From Spirochaeta sp. (lineage in GTDB: Bacteria > Spirochaetota > Spirochaetia > DSM-27196 > SLAA01), in NCBI GenBank assembly GCA_020201015.1, contig JAIVHN010000194.1, positions 1 through 9,929 on the forward strand: a stretch of 9,929 bases of DNA. Reading direction: 5' to 3'. Of this stretch, positions 1-6,439 are shown piece by piece. Each line of letters starts with the position of its first letter. Positions within the stretch are counted from its first letter, which is position 1. The notes beneath the pieces were generated by a model. It did not search any database. It was not told the origin of the DNA and worked only from the letters and a program-made list of their open reading frames with translations. Both the position numbers and the translations under genes were made by a program.

Positions 1-86
1 CCGGCAAGAGCTGTCACAGTGGCCGACCCAATGCGCGGCGCAGTGGCAGGACGCCGCCGAGCGTGCCGAGTATTTTTCACTTTCAT
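1..86 (-). CDS. N-terminus of an unidentified protein, cut by the window edge
   Basis: On the minus strand an ATG at 86-84 overlaps the stop codon of the metallopeptidase gene in an ATGA arrangement. A GGAGG Shine-Dalgarno sequence lies four bases upstream, inside the last codons of that gene. The frame stays open for 28 codons to the window edge. The visible residues begin MKVKNTRHARRRPATAPRIG and continue into a small, less polar stretch (SATVTALA), which would fit a basic N-region running into a signal peptide or membrane helix. Too little is visible to name a family. The tight overlap suggests translational coupling with the upstream lipoprotein gene and a possibly related role. It could be a chance open frame, but the well-placed ribosome binding site argues against that. 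Confidence 0.6.
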   Translation of the reverse strand, partial: MKVKNTRHARRRPATAPRIGSATVTALA

Positions 87-1753
87 TCGTCCTCCAGTGC
101 GCGCAGCCGCTCGCGGAGAACCGCATCTAAGTTGGGCGTGACACGCATCGCTGCCGCCGAGGCCCCGGATGTCTGGGAGGAACCGCCGCCAGAGCCCCCT
201 TGCGCACTCACTCCACCTGCCCCCGAGTCACGAAACACCATATCTATGCCATGCGGCCCCGGAGGTGGGGTTACCTGCAGTGAGCCTGAATCGGTGCTAC
301 TCAGACTGCTAATACTGGAACTGGTGACCAGCGAGTCTTCAAGCGGCAGCGCGCGGGTTTGCCGAGTAGAAGCACTTGGGTCAGTGTGTGTATTGTAGGC
401 CAGAAGTGTCTCGTTCACATGAAGGGTGCCGGTGGGCTCTACATTGTCCGACATAAGCCGAGCATAGAAAATATCGCTGTCTGTCACCGCTACATCAAAA
501 CTCGAACCCGAATCAGGTGTGATATAAATGAACTCACCGGGGCCCAACACATACTTGGAGTCGCTAAGCACCTGATTTGAGTCATCAAGCCACTGATTCA
601 GAGTTTCTATCTCTCCGTTTTGAAAAGGCGTCTGTCCCTTATACCCCAAAAGCTCGGTATCCAATCGCAGCCAATTTGCCGCGGCCCAGGTGCGCAAAAG
701 CTCGTCCCACCCGTTCGTCCTAATACGAGTGTCTGAAGTCGCGTCGGACACGGCAAGCGCGTTGGTATGTGGAGACAGCACCATATCCCGGAAGATCTCC
801 AAGTCGTCCCCATTCGGGTCGAGGTCCGGGTCGGCGGCATGAAGGCGCAACCAGTTCATTTTCATATGCACTGAGGCGTAGGATGTAAGCACGTCGGTCC
901 ATGGGCGCCCCCATGCCACGTGATTCTGGCCCATAGCGACATAAGGATTGTAGTTCAACGGCCTATCGTCGTCGTCGTCGTTTTTGACGGTAAAGCCATA
1001 GCTTGCCCCCGTGAAGTAGTCTATGCGCGCCTGCTGTACACCGTCGTAATAGTACTCCGCAGCCGCAGAGAGCATCTCATCAATCCAGGTGTCCATTTGG
1101 CCAATTTGTTGGTGCCCTACGTTGAAGTAGAAGTTATGCAGGTGCTGGAACTCATGCGCCAAGGTGAGATGGAACTGATTCACCCGAGAGGAGAACGAGC
1201 CCCCAAAATCGGTCAACAGACGACTATTGAGAAACACCATTGGGAGTTCATTTGAATAGGGGTTCCCGGATGTTCGCTGGTACGCATGCAGCGGGTCGAA
1301 GTACCCCAGTAACATTGCGCCGGTTGCATCGGGCGCGCCAAGATCAAGAACAAGGATTACTACTGAGCGGTCATTTGAAGAGACGCCCAGGCTGTTCACA
1401 AAGTCCGCCTCTCCCAGTTTGTTGGCTACAATAGGGCGAATCTCATTGCCGAACACGTCGAGTATCTCCTCGGCTTCCAAACCGCCGAGTGAAGCACCAC
1501 GTTCCACATACACAAAGGCGTTGTGGCGTTCATAGGCTCGCAACTCGGAATCAACCACGCGCCAGTTGTTTTCTAAGTCTCGTGCATAGAAACCAACCTG
1601 GTGGTCCCCTACCGAACCATACGACTGCAGTGTTTGGCTTGACCCCGACGATCCGAAAAACAGGTCGCAGCTGGAAAAAGAAAGCACAATAAAGATCATT
1701 AGATAGAACAATAGCGATGGCGCACCGCGTAACTCACGTTTTATCATGTTCAT
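83..1753 (-). CDS. M30-like (hyicolysin-type) zinc metallopeptidase lipoprotein
   Basis: This 556-residue protein is a probable surface or periplasmic zinc peptidase. Residues 1-28 are a basic, then strongly hydrophobic signal sequence ending in FSS-Cys29, a relaxed lipobox of the kind spirochaetes accept, so the mature protein is probably a lipoprotein. The catalytic motif is HEFQH at 200-204 within LTLAHEFQHLHNF. Twenty-two residues past the catalytic Glu201 comes WIDE (223-226), whose Glu226 is the likely third zinc ligand. This HExxH plus distal Glu layout fits the M30 family. Residues 258-263 are an acidic NDDDDD run. The tail after about 475 is low in complexity, rich in Ser, Gly and Pro, and ends in a short charged helix. 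AAGGA lies four bases before the first ATG and ten before a second ATG at codon 3, so either may be the start. It follows an HD-domain gene after 107 bases and overlaps the next gene. The substrate is unknown. Confidence 0.82.
   Translation of the reverse strand: MNMIKRELRGAPSLLFYLMIFIVLSFSSCDLFFGSSGSSQTLQSYGSVGDHQVGFYARDLENNWRVVDSELRAYERHNAFVYVERGASLGGLEAEEILDVFGNEIRPIVANKLGEADFVNSLGVSSNDRSVVILVLDLGAPDATGAMLLGYFDPLHAYQRTSGNPYSNELPMVFLNSRLLTDFGGSFSSRVNQFHLTLAHEFQHLHNFYFNVGHQQIGQMDTWIDEMLSAAAEYYYDGVQQARIDYFTGASYGFTVKNDDDDDRPLNYNPYVAMGQNHVAWGRPWTDVLTSYASVHMKMNWLRLHAADPDLDPNGDDLEIFRDMVLSPHTNALAVSDATSDTRIRTNGWDELLRTWAAANWLRLDTELLGYKGQTPFQNGEIETLNQWLDDSNQVLSDSKYVLGPGEFIYITPDSGSSFDVAVTDSDIFYARLMSDNVEPTGTLHVNETLLAYNTHTDPSASTRQTRALPLEDSLVTSSSISSLSSTDSGSLQVTPPPGPHGIDMVFRDSGAGGVSAQGGSGGGSSQTSGASAAAMRVTPNLDAVLRERLRALEDE
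967..981. repeat. (CGT)5 trinucleotide repeat
   Basis: Five perfect CGT units lie inside the metallopeptidase gene and encode most of its Asp run (residues about 259-263) on the minus strand. Changes in repeat number would stay in frame and only lengthen or shorten the acidic loop. The run could bind calcium, but nothing else in the sequence shows this. Confidence 0.7.
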
Positions 1754-1860
1754 TGCGTCCTTATCTGCTTGCTTCTAATGTACCTCGATAATGACAAGAC
1801 GCCAACAAACTTCGCCCGTATAGACCGTATGGCTGCTCGCCACCTCCCAGCTGCAAGCAG

Positions 1861-2766
1861 CTACAGATACCGCTTGAGCTCGTCACCAATAACGCCTGCA
1901 TAAAGTTCCACAAATGGTTTTACGGGGCTACTGTTAAGCTTAGGGTACAACACCTCTTCTACCTGAAAAAAACCAACAGACGTGTTCATCTCGACGGTAA
2001 TGCGAATAGGCAGCTCTTTACCCCGTTCAATTCGGATCTTCTCGACTGCGGCCGATGAATACTTGTGAATATCTCCGATTCGGGCACCGGTCGACAGCAT
2101 CATAGGAATGCGAGCCCTGCCTTTTTCCATATCGCAGCCGTCAGCTATAAGAATGAGGCCGGCCTCCAGCGAATGAATGCGGGTCAAAGCCATGTGCCCG
2201 ATAATGCACTCGTTGATTGTTGCACGAGCAACGGTCGATTTACGAATGTCGTCGCCATAGAACATGGGTAGCATCCGGTCAAGCAGCGGTGCGGCCAGCA
2301 TAGCACTTATGTGTTCGTGGCCGTCTCGAGTCACGCTCATGCCTATATCGTGCAAGACCCCCGCAAGAAACAGGGCCAACAAGCTATCCGAGAATGTACC
2401 TACCTCTTCAGCCTCAAGACTCAGCTTTACACCGGCCTCGTGCAACAGATTGGCCATCGTTAGTGCATTGAGTACAACCTTTCGCATATGCACCGGACCG
2501 TGGTCGTTGTATCCTAAGCGACGAATAGAAATGTTGTTGGCGTGCTCCTGATAATGATGAAGCTCAGCGTCCGCAAGCACACGTTCAGCAGACTCTCGCA
2601 GGTCACCTTTGAGAAGCTCGAGAATTTTTCGGTTCATGCTGTCTTCTTTCGATGACTTGTCCGACATTTCACTCTCCCTTTGTGCACTAGTACAGTAGCT
2701 GCAGATCACACTCATTTTGCATTGGCCACATACCAGAGTATAGATAGAAGCTCGGTTTGCGGGCAA
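1861..2766 (-). CDS. HD-domain metal-dependent phosphohydrolase
   Basis: An HD-superfamily protein, probably a cytoplasmic phosphohydrolase acting on a nucleotide or cyclic nucleotide; the substrate cannot be told. Seen in the 301-residue form: NDHGPVH (87-93) with the first metal-binding His, the HD doublet H139-D140 in LAGVLHDIG, then H150 and H152, H191 in IIGHM, and a distal ADGCDMEKGRARIP segment (208-221) with D209 and D212. There is no GYP motif, so it is not an HD-GYP protein. The start is ambiguous. A TTG at 2766 has GGAGG seven bases upstream (2774-2778) and adds a Cys-x2-Cys-x5-Cys-x2-Cys knuckle (C13, C16, C22, C25). An ATG at 2667 (codon 34) has GGGAG six bases upstream (2674-2678) and omits it. 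I give the long form because both the ribosome site and the four cysteines look purposeful. It sits 50 bases after the small membrane protein gene and probably shares its transcript. Confidence 0.82.
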   Translation of the reverse strand: MPANRASIYTLVCGQCKMSVICSYCTSAQRESEMSDKSSKEDSMNRKILELLKGDLRESAERVLADAELHHYQEHANNISIRRLGYNDHGPVHMRKVVLNALTMANLLHEAGVKLSLEAEEVGTFSDSLLALFLAGVLHDIGMSVTRDGHEHISAMLAAPLLDRMLPMFYGDDIRKSTVARATINECIIGHMALTRIHSLEAGLILIADGCDMEKGRARIPMMLSTGARIGDIHKYSSAAVEKIRIERGKELPIRITVEMNTSVGFFQVEEVLYPKLNSSPVKPFVELYAGVIGDELKRYL

Positions 2767-2816
2767 GTTGGTGCCTCCGTGTGTGGCGGTATGTCCATGG
2801 AACCGGCAAAGAGCGC

Positions 2817-3356
2817 CTAGACCTCGTCGAACGGAACCTCACAATACTGCGCTAAGCGGCTACCAAGTTCACGTAGCCGTGCCGCACTGCGCTCGGACTC
2901 GGTGACAACATTAGCATGAAGCCTACCCGTTCCTGGCTCCGTGTCGTCGGGGTCAAAATCCAGCCCTAAGCGAACAATTCGCTTCTCCAATGCCCGGGAT
3001 AGCAGCCCTGTCGACTCCCGCGCCAACGCGGTTGTGCTTGGCCCGCTGGAGGAAGTGTGTCGCAGCACCACTCGGCGTAAGGCGGTTGTAGAATAGCTGC
3101 GTTTTTTTGGGAGAAACAGCACTCCTGTTTGTGACTCAATGACCGATTCTGCCGGGAAAATCGTCCAACGCTCATGGTACAGAGTAGCCGCGACCGAGAC
3201 CAAAGCAAGGGCAACTGGTATGGGAGCCAAACCAGTCTGCGAAAGTATCCAGAGCATGATTGCCGTGAGCACCGCAAAGGTAACTCGCCACCCAGGTCCC
3301 AAGCCAAGAATCAATTCCTGCGGGGTTTCTTTCCGTATGTGTAGTTGATAGATCAC
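2817..3356 (-). CDS. Small two-helix membrane protein, possible PH-like domain
   Basis: A 179-residue protein I cannot assign to a named family. Residues about 24-39 and 43-60 form two hydrophobic segments joined by a short TGLAP turn, consistent with a membrane hairpin. The segment after them (HERWTIFPAE, then a Gly turn, then a basic strand and LRRVVL at 93-98) resembles the beta-rich start of bacterial PH-like membrane proteins. The C-terminus (152-170) is a charged amphipathic helix followed by a short VPFDEV tail. The start is a GTG, and the only upstream in-frame codons before a TAG stop are not start codons. The nearest GGAG is about 12 bases away, too far to be a good ribosome site. 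The predicted start of transcription falls on the GTG itself, so leaderless translation is possible. It is the first gene of the leftward cluster. Its function is unknown; roles in membrane sensing or scaffolding are only guesses. Confidence 0.72.
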   Translation of the reverse strand: MIYQLHIRKETPQELILGLGPGWRVTFAVLTAIMLWILSQTGLAPIPVALALVSVAATLYHERWTIFPAESVIESQTGVLFLPKKRSYSTTALRRVVLRHTSSSGPSTTALARESTGLLSRALEKRIVRLGLDFDPDDTEPGTGRLHANVVTESERSAARLRELGSRLAQYCEVPFDEV

Positions 3357-3362
3357 GTGGCA

Positions 3363-3391
3363 TTTCTACTCCGCTGTTCCTTGTCTGTCAA
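3363..3391 (-). promoter_or_regulatory. Sigma-70 type promoter for the leftward cluster
   Basis: On the minus strand a perfect TTGACA (-35, plus-strand positions 3386-3391) is followed by a 17-base spacer and TAGAAA (-10, positions 3363-3368; four of six consensus bases). The predicted start of transcription is at about 3356, which is the first base of the GTG codon of the membrane protein gene. If so, the message has no 5' leader. Confidence 0.6.
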
Positions 3392-3408
3392 CTTCCTTGT
3401 CTGTCAAC
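3377..3408. repeat. Perfect 16-bp tandem duplication in the divergent promoter region
   Basis: TTCCTTGTCTGTCAAC occurs twice back to back (3377-3392 and 3393-3408) with no mismatch. On the minus strand each copy carries a TTGACA box. Only the copy nearer the gene has a -10 box at the right distance. The outer copy may be a binding site for a regulator, spaced about one and a half helical turns away, or merely a recent slippage duplication. Confidence 0.9.
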
Positions 3409-3516
3409 ATAGAGAGGTACCGGCCTCGAATAGGAATAGCGACGCTTCAAAGAGCAAAAAATAAACATCGCGGGGTATGTAAGCGGTCCTACTTTGCCAA
3501 TCTGTTGTGAAATTTG

Positions 3517-3545
3517 TTGCAATACTGACTATTGCAGTCTATAAT
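3517..3545 (+). promoter_or_regulatory. Sigma-70 type promoter for the Rnf operon
   Basis: TTGCAA (3517-3522) and a perfect TATAAT (3540-3545) are separated by exactly 17 bases. The predicted start of transcription is at about 3551-3553, giving an untranslated leader of about 150 bases before the RseC-like gene. This is the strongest promoter-like sequence I see upstream of the operon. Confidence 0.65.
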
Positions 3546-3654
3546 AAAGGAGCAGATTTGGGGGATACGTTACAGATTCCTTCATCCTTTATACCACCTT
3601 GGGATATGACCTTTATTCGGAAACCTCCCACACACATTTTTGGTAATTTTCGCA

Positions 3655-3695
3655 GGTTGCGCTCCGACGCCGCAGCCGCTAATCTCCTTAGGAGA
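3655..3695 (+). promoter_or_regulatory. Two leader hairpins, the second covering the ribosome site of the Rnf operon's first gene
   Basis: GGTTGCG (3655-3661) can pair with CGCAGCC (3671-3677) over seven base pairs, one of them G-U, around a nine-base loop. Directly after it TCTCC (3683-3687) can pair with GGAGA (3691-3695) around a three-base loop. The second stem contains the AGGAG Shine-Dalgarno sequence (3690-3694) of the gene starting at 3700. It could lower or regulate translation, although a five-pair stem is weak alone. No known riboswitch class is recognised, and no T-run follows, so this is not an intrinsic terminator. Confidence 0.35.
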
Positions 3696-3699
3696 ATGC

Positions 3700-4164
3700 A
3701 TGCAGGATATCGCTGAACCGCAAGAGTGCCGCGTCACTCATGAAGGGATCGTCGAGAGCATCGGCGACACACATATATTGGTTCGTATGCTTCAACACAC
3801 CGCTTGTGACACCTGCCGGGCAAAGCTTCTGTGCACCGGGACCGCAGAGACTCGCGACTCGGTAGTCGAAGCACTCCTTGAACACGCAGAGGATAAAGAT
3901 CGTCTTGAAGCCGGAAGTCCGGTTATGCTGCAGTTGGAACAAAGCATGGCATGGATATCGGTAGCCTTGGCTTTTGGTGTACCCTTACTGGTGTTGCTAT
4001 CCACCTTTTTTATCACGCTGCATTCATTAGAAAGTGAGCTCCTTGCCGGACTAGCAGGGCTGGTGGTTCTATTACCTTACTACTTTATACTTGGCCTAAA
4101 CCGGCATCGACTTAGTCGGCGCGTGTACTTCACCGCGACACCTGTCGAAAACCTCTCGGTATAG
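3700..4164 (+). CDS. rseC: RseC/MucC-family membrane protein, first gene of the Rnf operon
   Basis: A 154-residue protein of the RseC/MucC family (in enterobacteria, SoxR-reducing system and sigma-E regulation), which often accompanies Rnf genes. The soluble N-terminal part begins with a small beta-rich region (EGIVESIGDTHILVRM, 15-30) followed by the cysteine cluster C36-x2-C39-x5-C45 that may bind metal or an iron-sulfur centre. Two membrane helices follow at about 85-107 and 113-133, then a basic loop NRHRLSRR and a short tail. The ATG at 3700 is chosen because AGGAG sits five bases upstream. A longer form from a TTG at 3640 has no such site. It precedes rnfB by 25 bases, as in the Bacteroidetes-type gene order. 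In that setting it probably helps assemble or reduce the complex rather than act on sigma-E or SoxR, but this is inference. Confidence 0.85.
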   Translation: MQDIAEPQECRVTHEGIVESIGDTHILVRMLQHTACDTCRAKLLCTGTAETRDSVVEALLEHAEDKDRLEAGSPVMLQLEQSMAWISVALAFGVPLLVLLSTFFITLHSLESELLAGLAGLVVLLPYYFILGLNRHRLSRRVYFTATPVENLSV

Positions 4165-4189
4165 TCTAAAAATTGGTCAGGAGGCCGGG

Positions 4190-5086
4190 TTGGATTCAAC
4201 AGTAATGTATTCACTGCTTACGCTTGGTGGTATTGCTAGCGTATTTGCAATGATTCTCTATTTTGTTGCCAAACGCTTTCACATCGAGGAAGATCCCCAG
4301 GTTGCGGAAGTGGAATCAATGCTCCCCGGAATCAACTGCGGAGCGTGTGGCTACCCCGGCTGCGCGGGTTTGGCAGAAGCGCTGGTAGAAGCTGCTGGAA
4401 AAAAGGATATTTCGGGCCTGTACTGTCCGCCTGGCGGTGGTGAGACAATGGGAGCCATTGCCGAGTATTTCGGTCTGGCAGCAGCTACCTCTGCTGCCAC
4501 GGTTGCGGTGCTTCGCTGCAACGGCAGTTTTGCCCACTCCCCGCGCACAACCGAGTATGATGGCCCATCCAGTTGTGCGGTTGCGCATAAGTTGGGAGCA
4601 TCCGTCTCAAACTGTATCTACTCTTGCCTGGGCGAAGGGGACTGCGTTACGGCTTGTAACTTTGAAGCCCTGTATATGGACCCAACAACGGGGCTGCCTG
4701 TCGTTATCGATAATAACTGCACCAGCTGTGGCGCCTGTGTTACGGCTTGCCCGCGCGATCTATTTGAAATACGCTTGCTGGGTAAAGGCAAGAAGCCACG
4801 CAGAGTCTGGATTGCGTGCCACAGTCATGATCGTGGGGCGGTTGCAAAAAAGAATTGCAGTGTTGCCTGCATTGCTTGTGGCAAGTGTGTACGAACCTGT
4901 GATACAATCGTGAAAGCAATATCGATGAAAGATAACCTTGCGTATATCGATCCCGATATTTGCATTGCATGTGGAAAGTGCGTTCCCGAGTGTCCTACCG
5001 GGGCAATTCTGGCGACCTTTCCCGTAAAGGCAAAACAAGAGGATTCTGGGGAACCGGTATCTACCGGAACCGAAAACACACACTGA
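4190..5086 (+). CDS. rnfB: Rnf complex subunit RnfB, polyferredoxin
   Basis: RnfB takes electrons from reduced ferredoxin and passes them into the membrane complex. The 298-residue protein has one N-terminal membrane helix (about 7-27), then the Fe-S domain with C50-x2-C53-x4-C58 and C79. Next come four ferredoxin-like cysteine groups: C142/C146/C152/C156 (with CLGEGDC), C177/C180/C183/C187, C227/C230/C233/C237 and C258/C261/C264/C268. Extra cysteines are at 110, 129, 210 and 223. This is the longer type with four Fer4 motifs seen in Bacteroidetes and clostridia, not the two-cluster enterobacterial form. Two groups lack the usual Pro after the last Cys (CNFEA at 156 and CDTIV at 237). The start is TTG at 4190, with AGGAGG five bases upstream; the next ATG (codon 6) is too far from it. 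It lies nine bases before an upstream in-frame ATG of rnfC and 18 before its likely start. Confidence 0.96.
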   Translation: MDSTVMYSLLTLGGIASVFAMILYFVAKRFHIEEDPQVAEVESMLPGINCGACGYPGCAGLAEALVEAAGKKDISGLYCPPGGGETMGAIAEYFGLAAATSAATVAVLRCNGSFAHSPRTTEYDGPSSCAVAHKLGASVSNCIYSCLGEGDCVTACNFEALYMDPTTGLPVVIDNNCTSCGACVTACPRDLFEIRLLGKGKKPRRVWIACHSHDRGAVAKKNCSVACIACGKCVRTCDTIVKAISMKDNLAYIDPDICIACGKCVPECPTGAILATFPVKAKQEDSGEPVSTGTENTH

Positions 5087-5104
5087 TAAGAAAGGATGGT
5101 TGTT

Positions 5105-6439
5105 ATGTCTAAGACCTTTCCCATGGGTGGTATACACCCACCGGATACGAAGATTGCCGCTCCAGCAGCAATTACGCCGCTCCCGCTTCCAGCAGAAGTA
5201 ATTATTCCACTTGGCCAACATATCGGCGCACCGGCACAACCCATTGTGAAGGCCGGGGACAAAGTGAAGGCCGGTCAACTCATAGGGGAGACCGCCGGAT
5301 TCATTTCCGCAAACATCCACTCTTCCGTCTCCGGGACGGTGAAGAAGATTGACGATGTAGCCGACCCAAGTGGCTACCCCAAAAAGGCCGTATACATCAC
5401 TGTTGAGGGTGATGAATGGGCCGAGGGCATTGACCGCTCGACAACTCTTAAGAAAGAGATCACATTAGATCGCGAGTCAATTGTCGAAAAGATCAAGGCA
5501 GGTGGAATCGTAGGAATGGGCGGTGCGTCCTTCCCCACCAACGTGAAGTACATGGTTCCAGAGGGCAAGACTCCCGATACCTTAGTTATTAACGGTGTTG
5601 AGTGTGAGCCTTACCTTACCGCCGACCACCGCGTTATGCTGGAGCATGCAGATGAAATGCTCGTTGGCATTGAGATTCTACGCATTGCGCTTGGTGTCGA
5701 AAAGGCCGTCATCGGCATCGAGGAGAACAAGCCCGACGCCATCAAGCATCTCAAGGAACGCTCCGCTGATTACCCGGGCATTACCGTTGAGTCGCTGCAT
5801 ATGCAGTATCCACAAGGTGCCGAGAAGCAGCTCATTAAGGCCTGCACCGGCAGGGAAGTTCCAAGCGGAAAGCTACCGATTGAGGTCGGCTGCGCGGTAA
5901 ACAATGTCGGCACGGCATACGCGGTGTACCAAATGGTACAGAAGAATCAGCCTCTCGTTGAGCGTGTGGTCACCGTCACCGGCAAACAGGTGAAAAACCC
6001 AAGCAACTTTCGTGTGCGTGTCGGCACGTCATACGCAGCCTGTATCGAAGCTGCGGGAGGTCTCCCTGAGGACACCGGTAAGGTTATCTCCGGTGGACCA
6101 ATGATGGGCATGGCTGTAGCCGACCTTTCTATACCGGTCGCAAAAGGCACGTCCGGCATCCTCATGTTGCCGAAAGCCGAATCAGTTCGCCCCGAGGTCG
6201 TACACTGTATTCGCTGTGGCGCCTGCGTATCGGTATGTCCCATGGGACTTGAACCTTACTTAATAGAGAAATTCGCCCGTGCCGATAAATGGGATCAGGC
6301 CGAACAACGCGCCGCCATGGACTGCATGGAGTGCGGCTGCTGCAGCTACATCTGTCCTTCAGGTCGGCCGCTTGTCGACTATATTCGCGTTGCCAAGGGC
6401 GAGATCAACAACCGTCGGCGAGCGAGAGCTGCTCAGTGA
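5105..6439 (+). CDS. rnfC: Rnf complex subunit RnfC, NADH/FMN and iron-sulfur subunit
   Basis: RnfC is the peripheral cytoplasmic subunit that exchanges electrons with NAD+. The 444-residue protein opens with the family's GGIHPP motif (8-13) and a barrel-sandwich segment around 45-100 (VKAGDKVKAGQLIG). The flavin/nucleotide-binding region has GGIVGMGGASFP (133-144) and INGVECEPY (162-170). Two [4Fe-4S] groups are near the C-terminus: C368/C371/C374/C378 and C407/C410/C413/C417. It is close to the length of compact RnfC proteins and lacks the long Ala/Lys-rich tail of enterobacterial RnfC. AAGGA overlaps an ATG at 5096, which is too close to serve it. The ATG at 5105, eight bases downstream, is better placed, so I use that start. 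The stop overlaps the GTG start of rnfD. Confidence 0.97.
   Translation: MSKTFPMGGIHPPDTKIAAPAAITPLPLPAEVIIPLGQHIGAPAQPIVKAGDKVKAGQLIGETAGFISANIHSSVSGTVKKIDDVADPSGYPKKAVYITVEGDEWAEGIDRSTTLKKEITLDRESIVEKIKAGGIVGMGGASFPTNVKYMVPEGKTPDTLVINGVECEPYLTADHRVMLEHADEMLVGIEILRIALGVEKAVIGIEENKPDAIKHLKERSADYPGITVESLHMQYPQGAEKQLIKACTGREVPSGKLPIEVGCAVNNVGTAYAVYQMVQKNQPLVERVVTVTGKQVKNPSNFRVRVGTSYAACIEAAGGLPEDTGKVISGGPMMGMAVADLSIPVAKGTSGILMLPKAESVRPEVVHCIRCGACVSVCPMGLEPYLIEKFARADKWDQAEQRAAMDCMECGCCSYICPSGRPLVDYIRVAKGEINNRRRARAAQ

Noticed and set aside
1849..1862. AGCTGC-AA-GCAGCT palindrome at the stop codon of the HD gene as a terminator
   Set aside because: The loop is too short for the full stem and no T-run follows on the minus strand.
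3172..3363. Minus-strand 63-codon frame starting at an ATG with GGAG upstream
   Set aside because: It overlaps the membrane protein gene in another frame, has no domain-like pattern, and the -10 box covers its start region.
3640..3699. Longer form of the RseC-like protein from a TTG, giving a lipobox-like FAGC
   Set aside because: No ribosome site precedes the TTG, while AGGAG is well placed for the ATG at 3700. RseC proteins are not lipoproteins.
3507..3716. Open frame in the Rnf leader, with a GGAG-TTG pair just after the TATAAT box, as a leader peptide
   Set aside because: The GGAG falls on or before the predicted start of transcription, the residues show no regulatory pattern, and the frame overlaps the rseC start.
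6289..6435. Upstream extension of RnfD within rnfC
   Set aside because: The extension is Arg/Ser-rich, unlike RnfD, and lies wholly inside the conserved C-terminal cluster region of rnfC.
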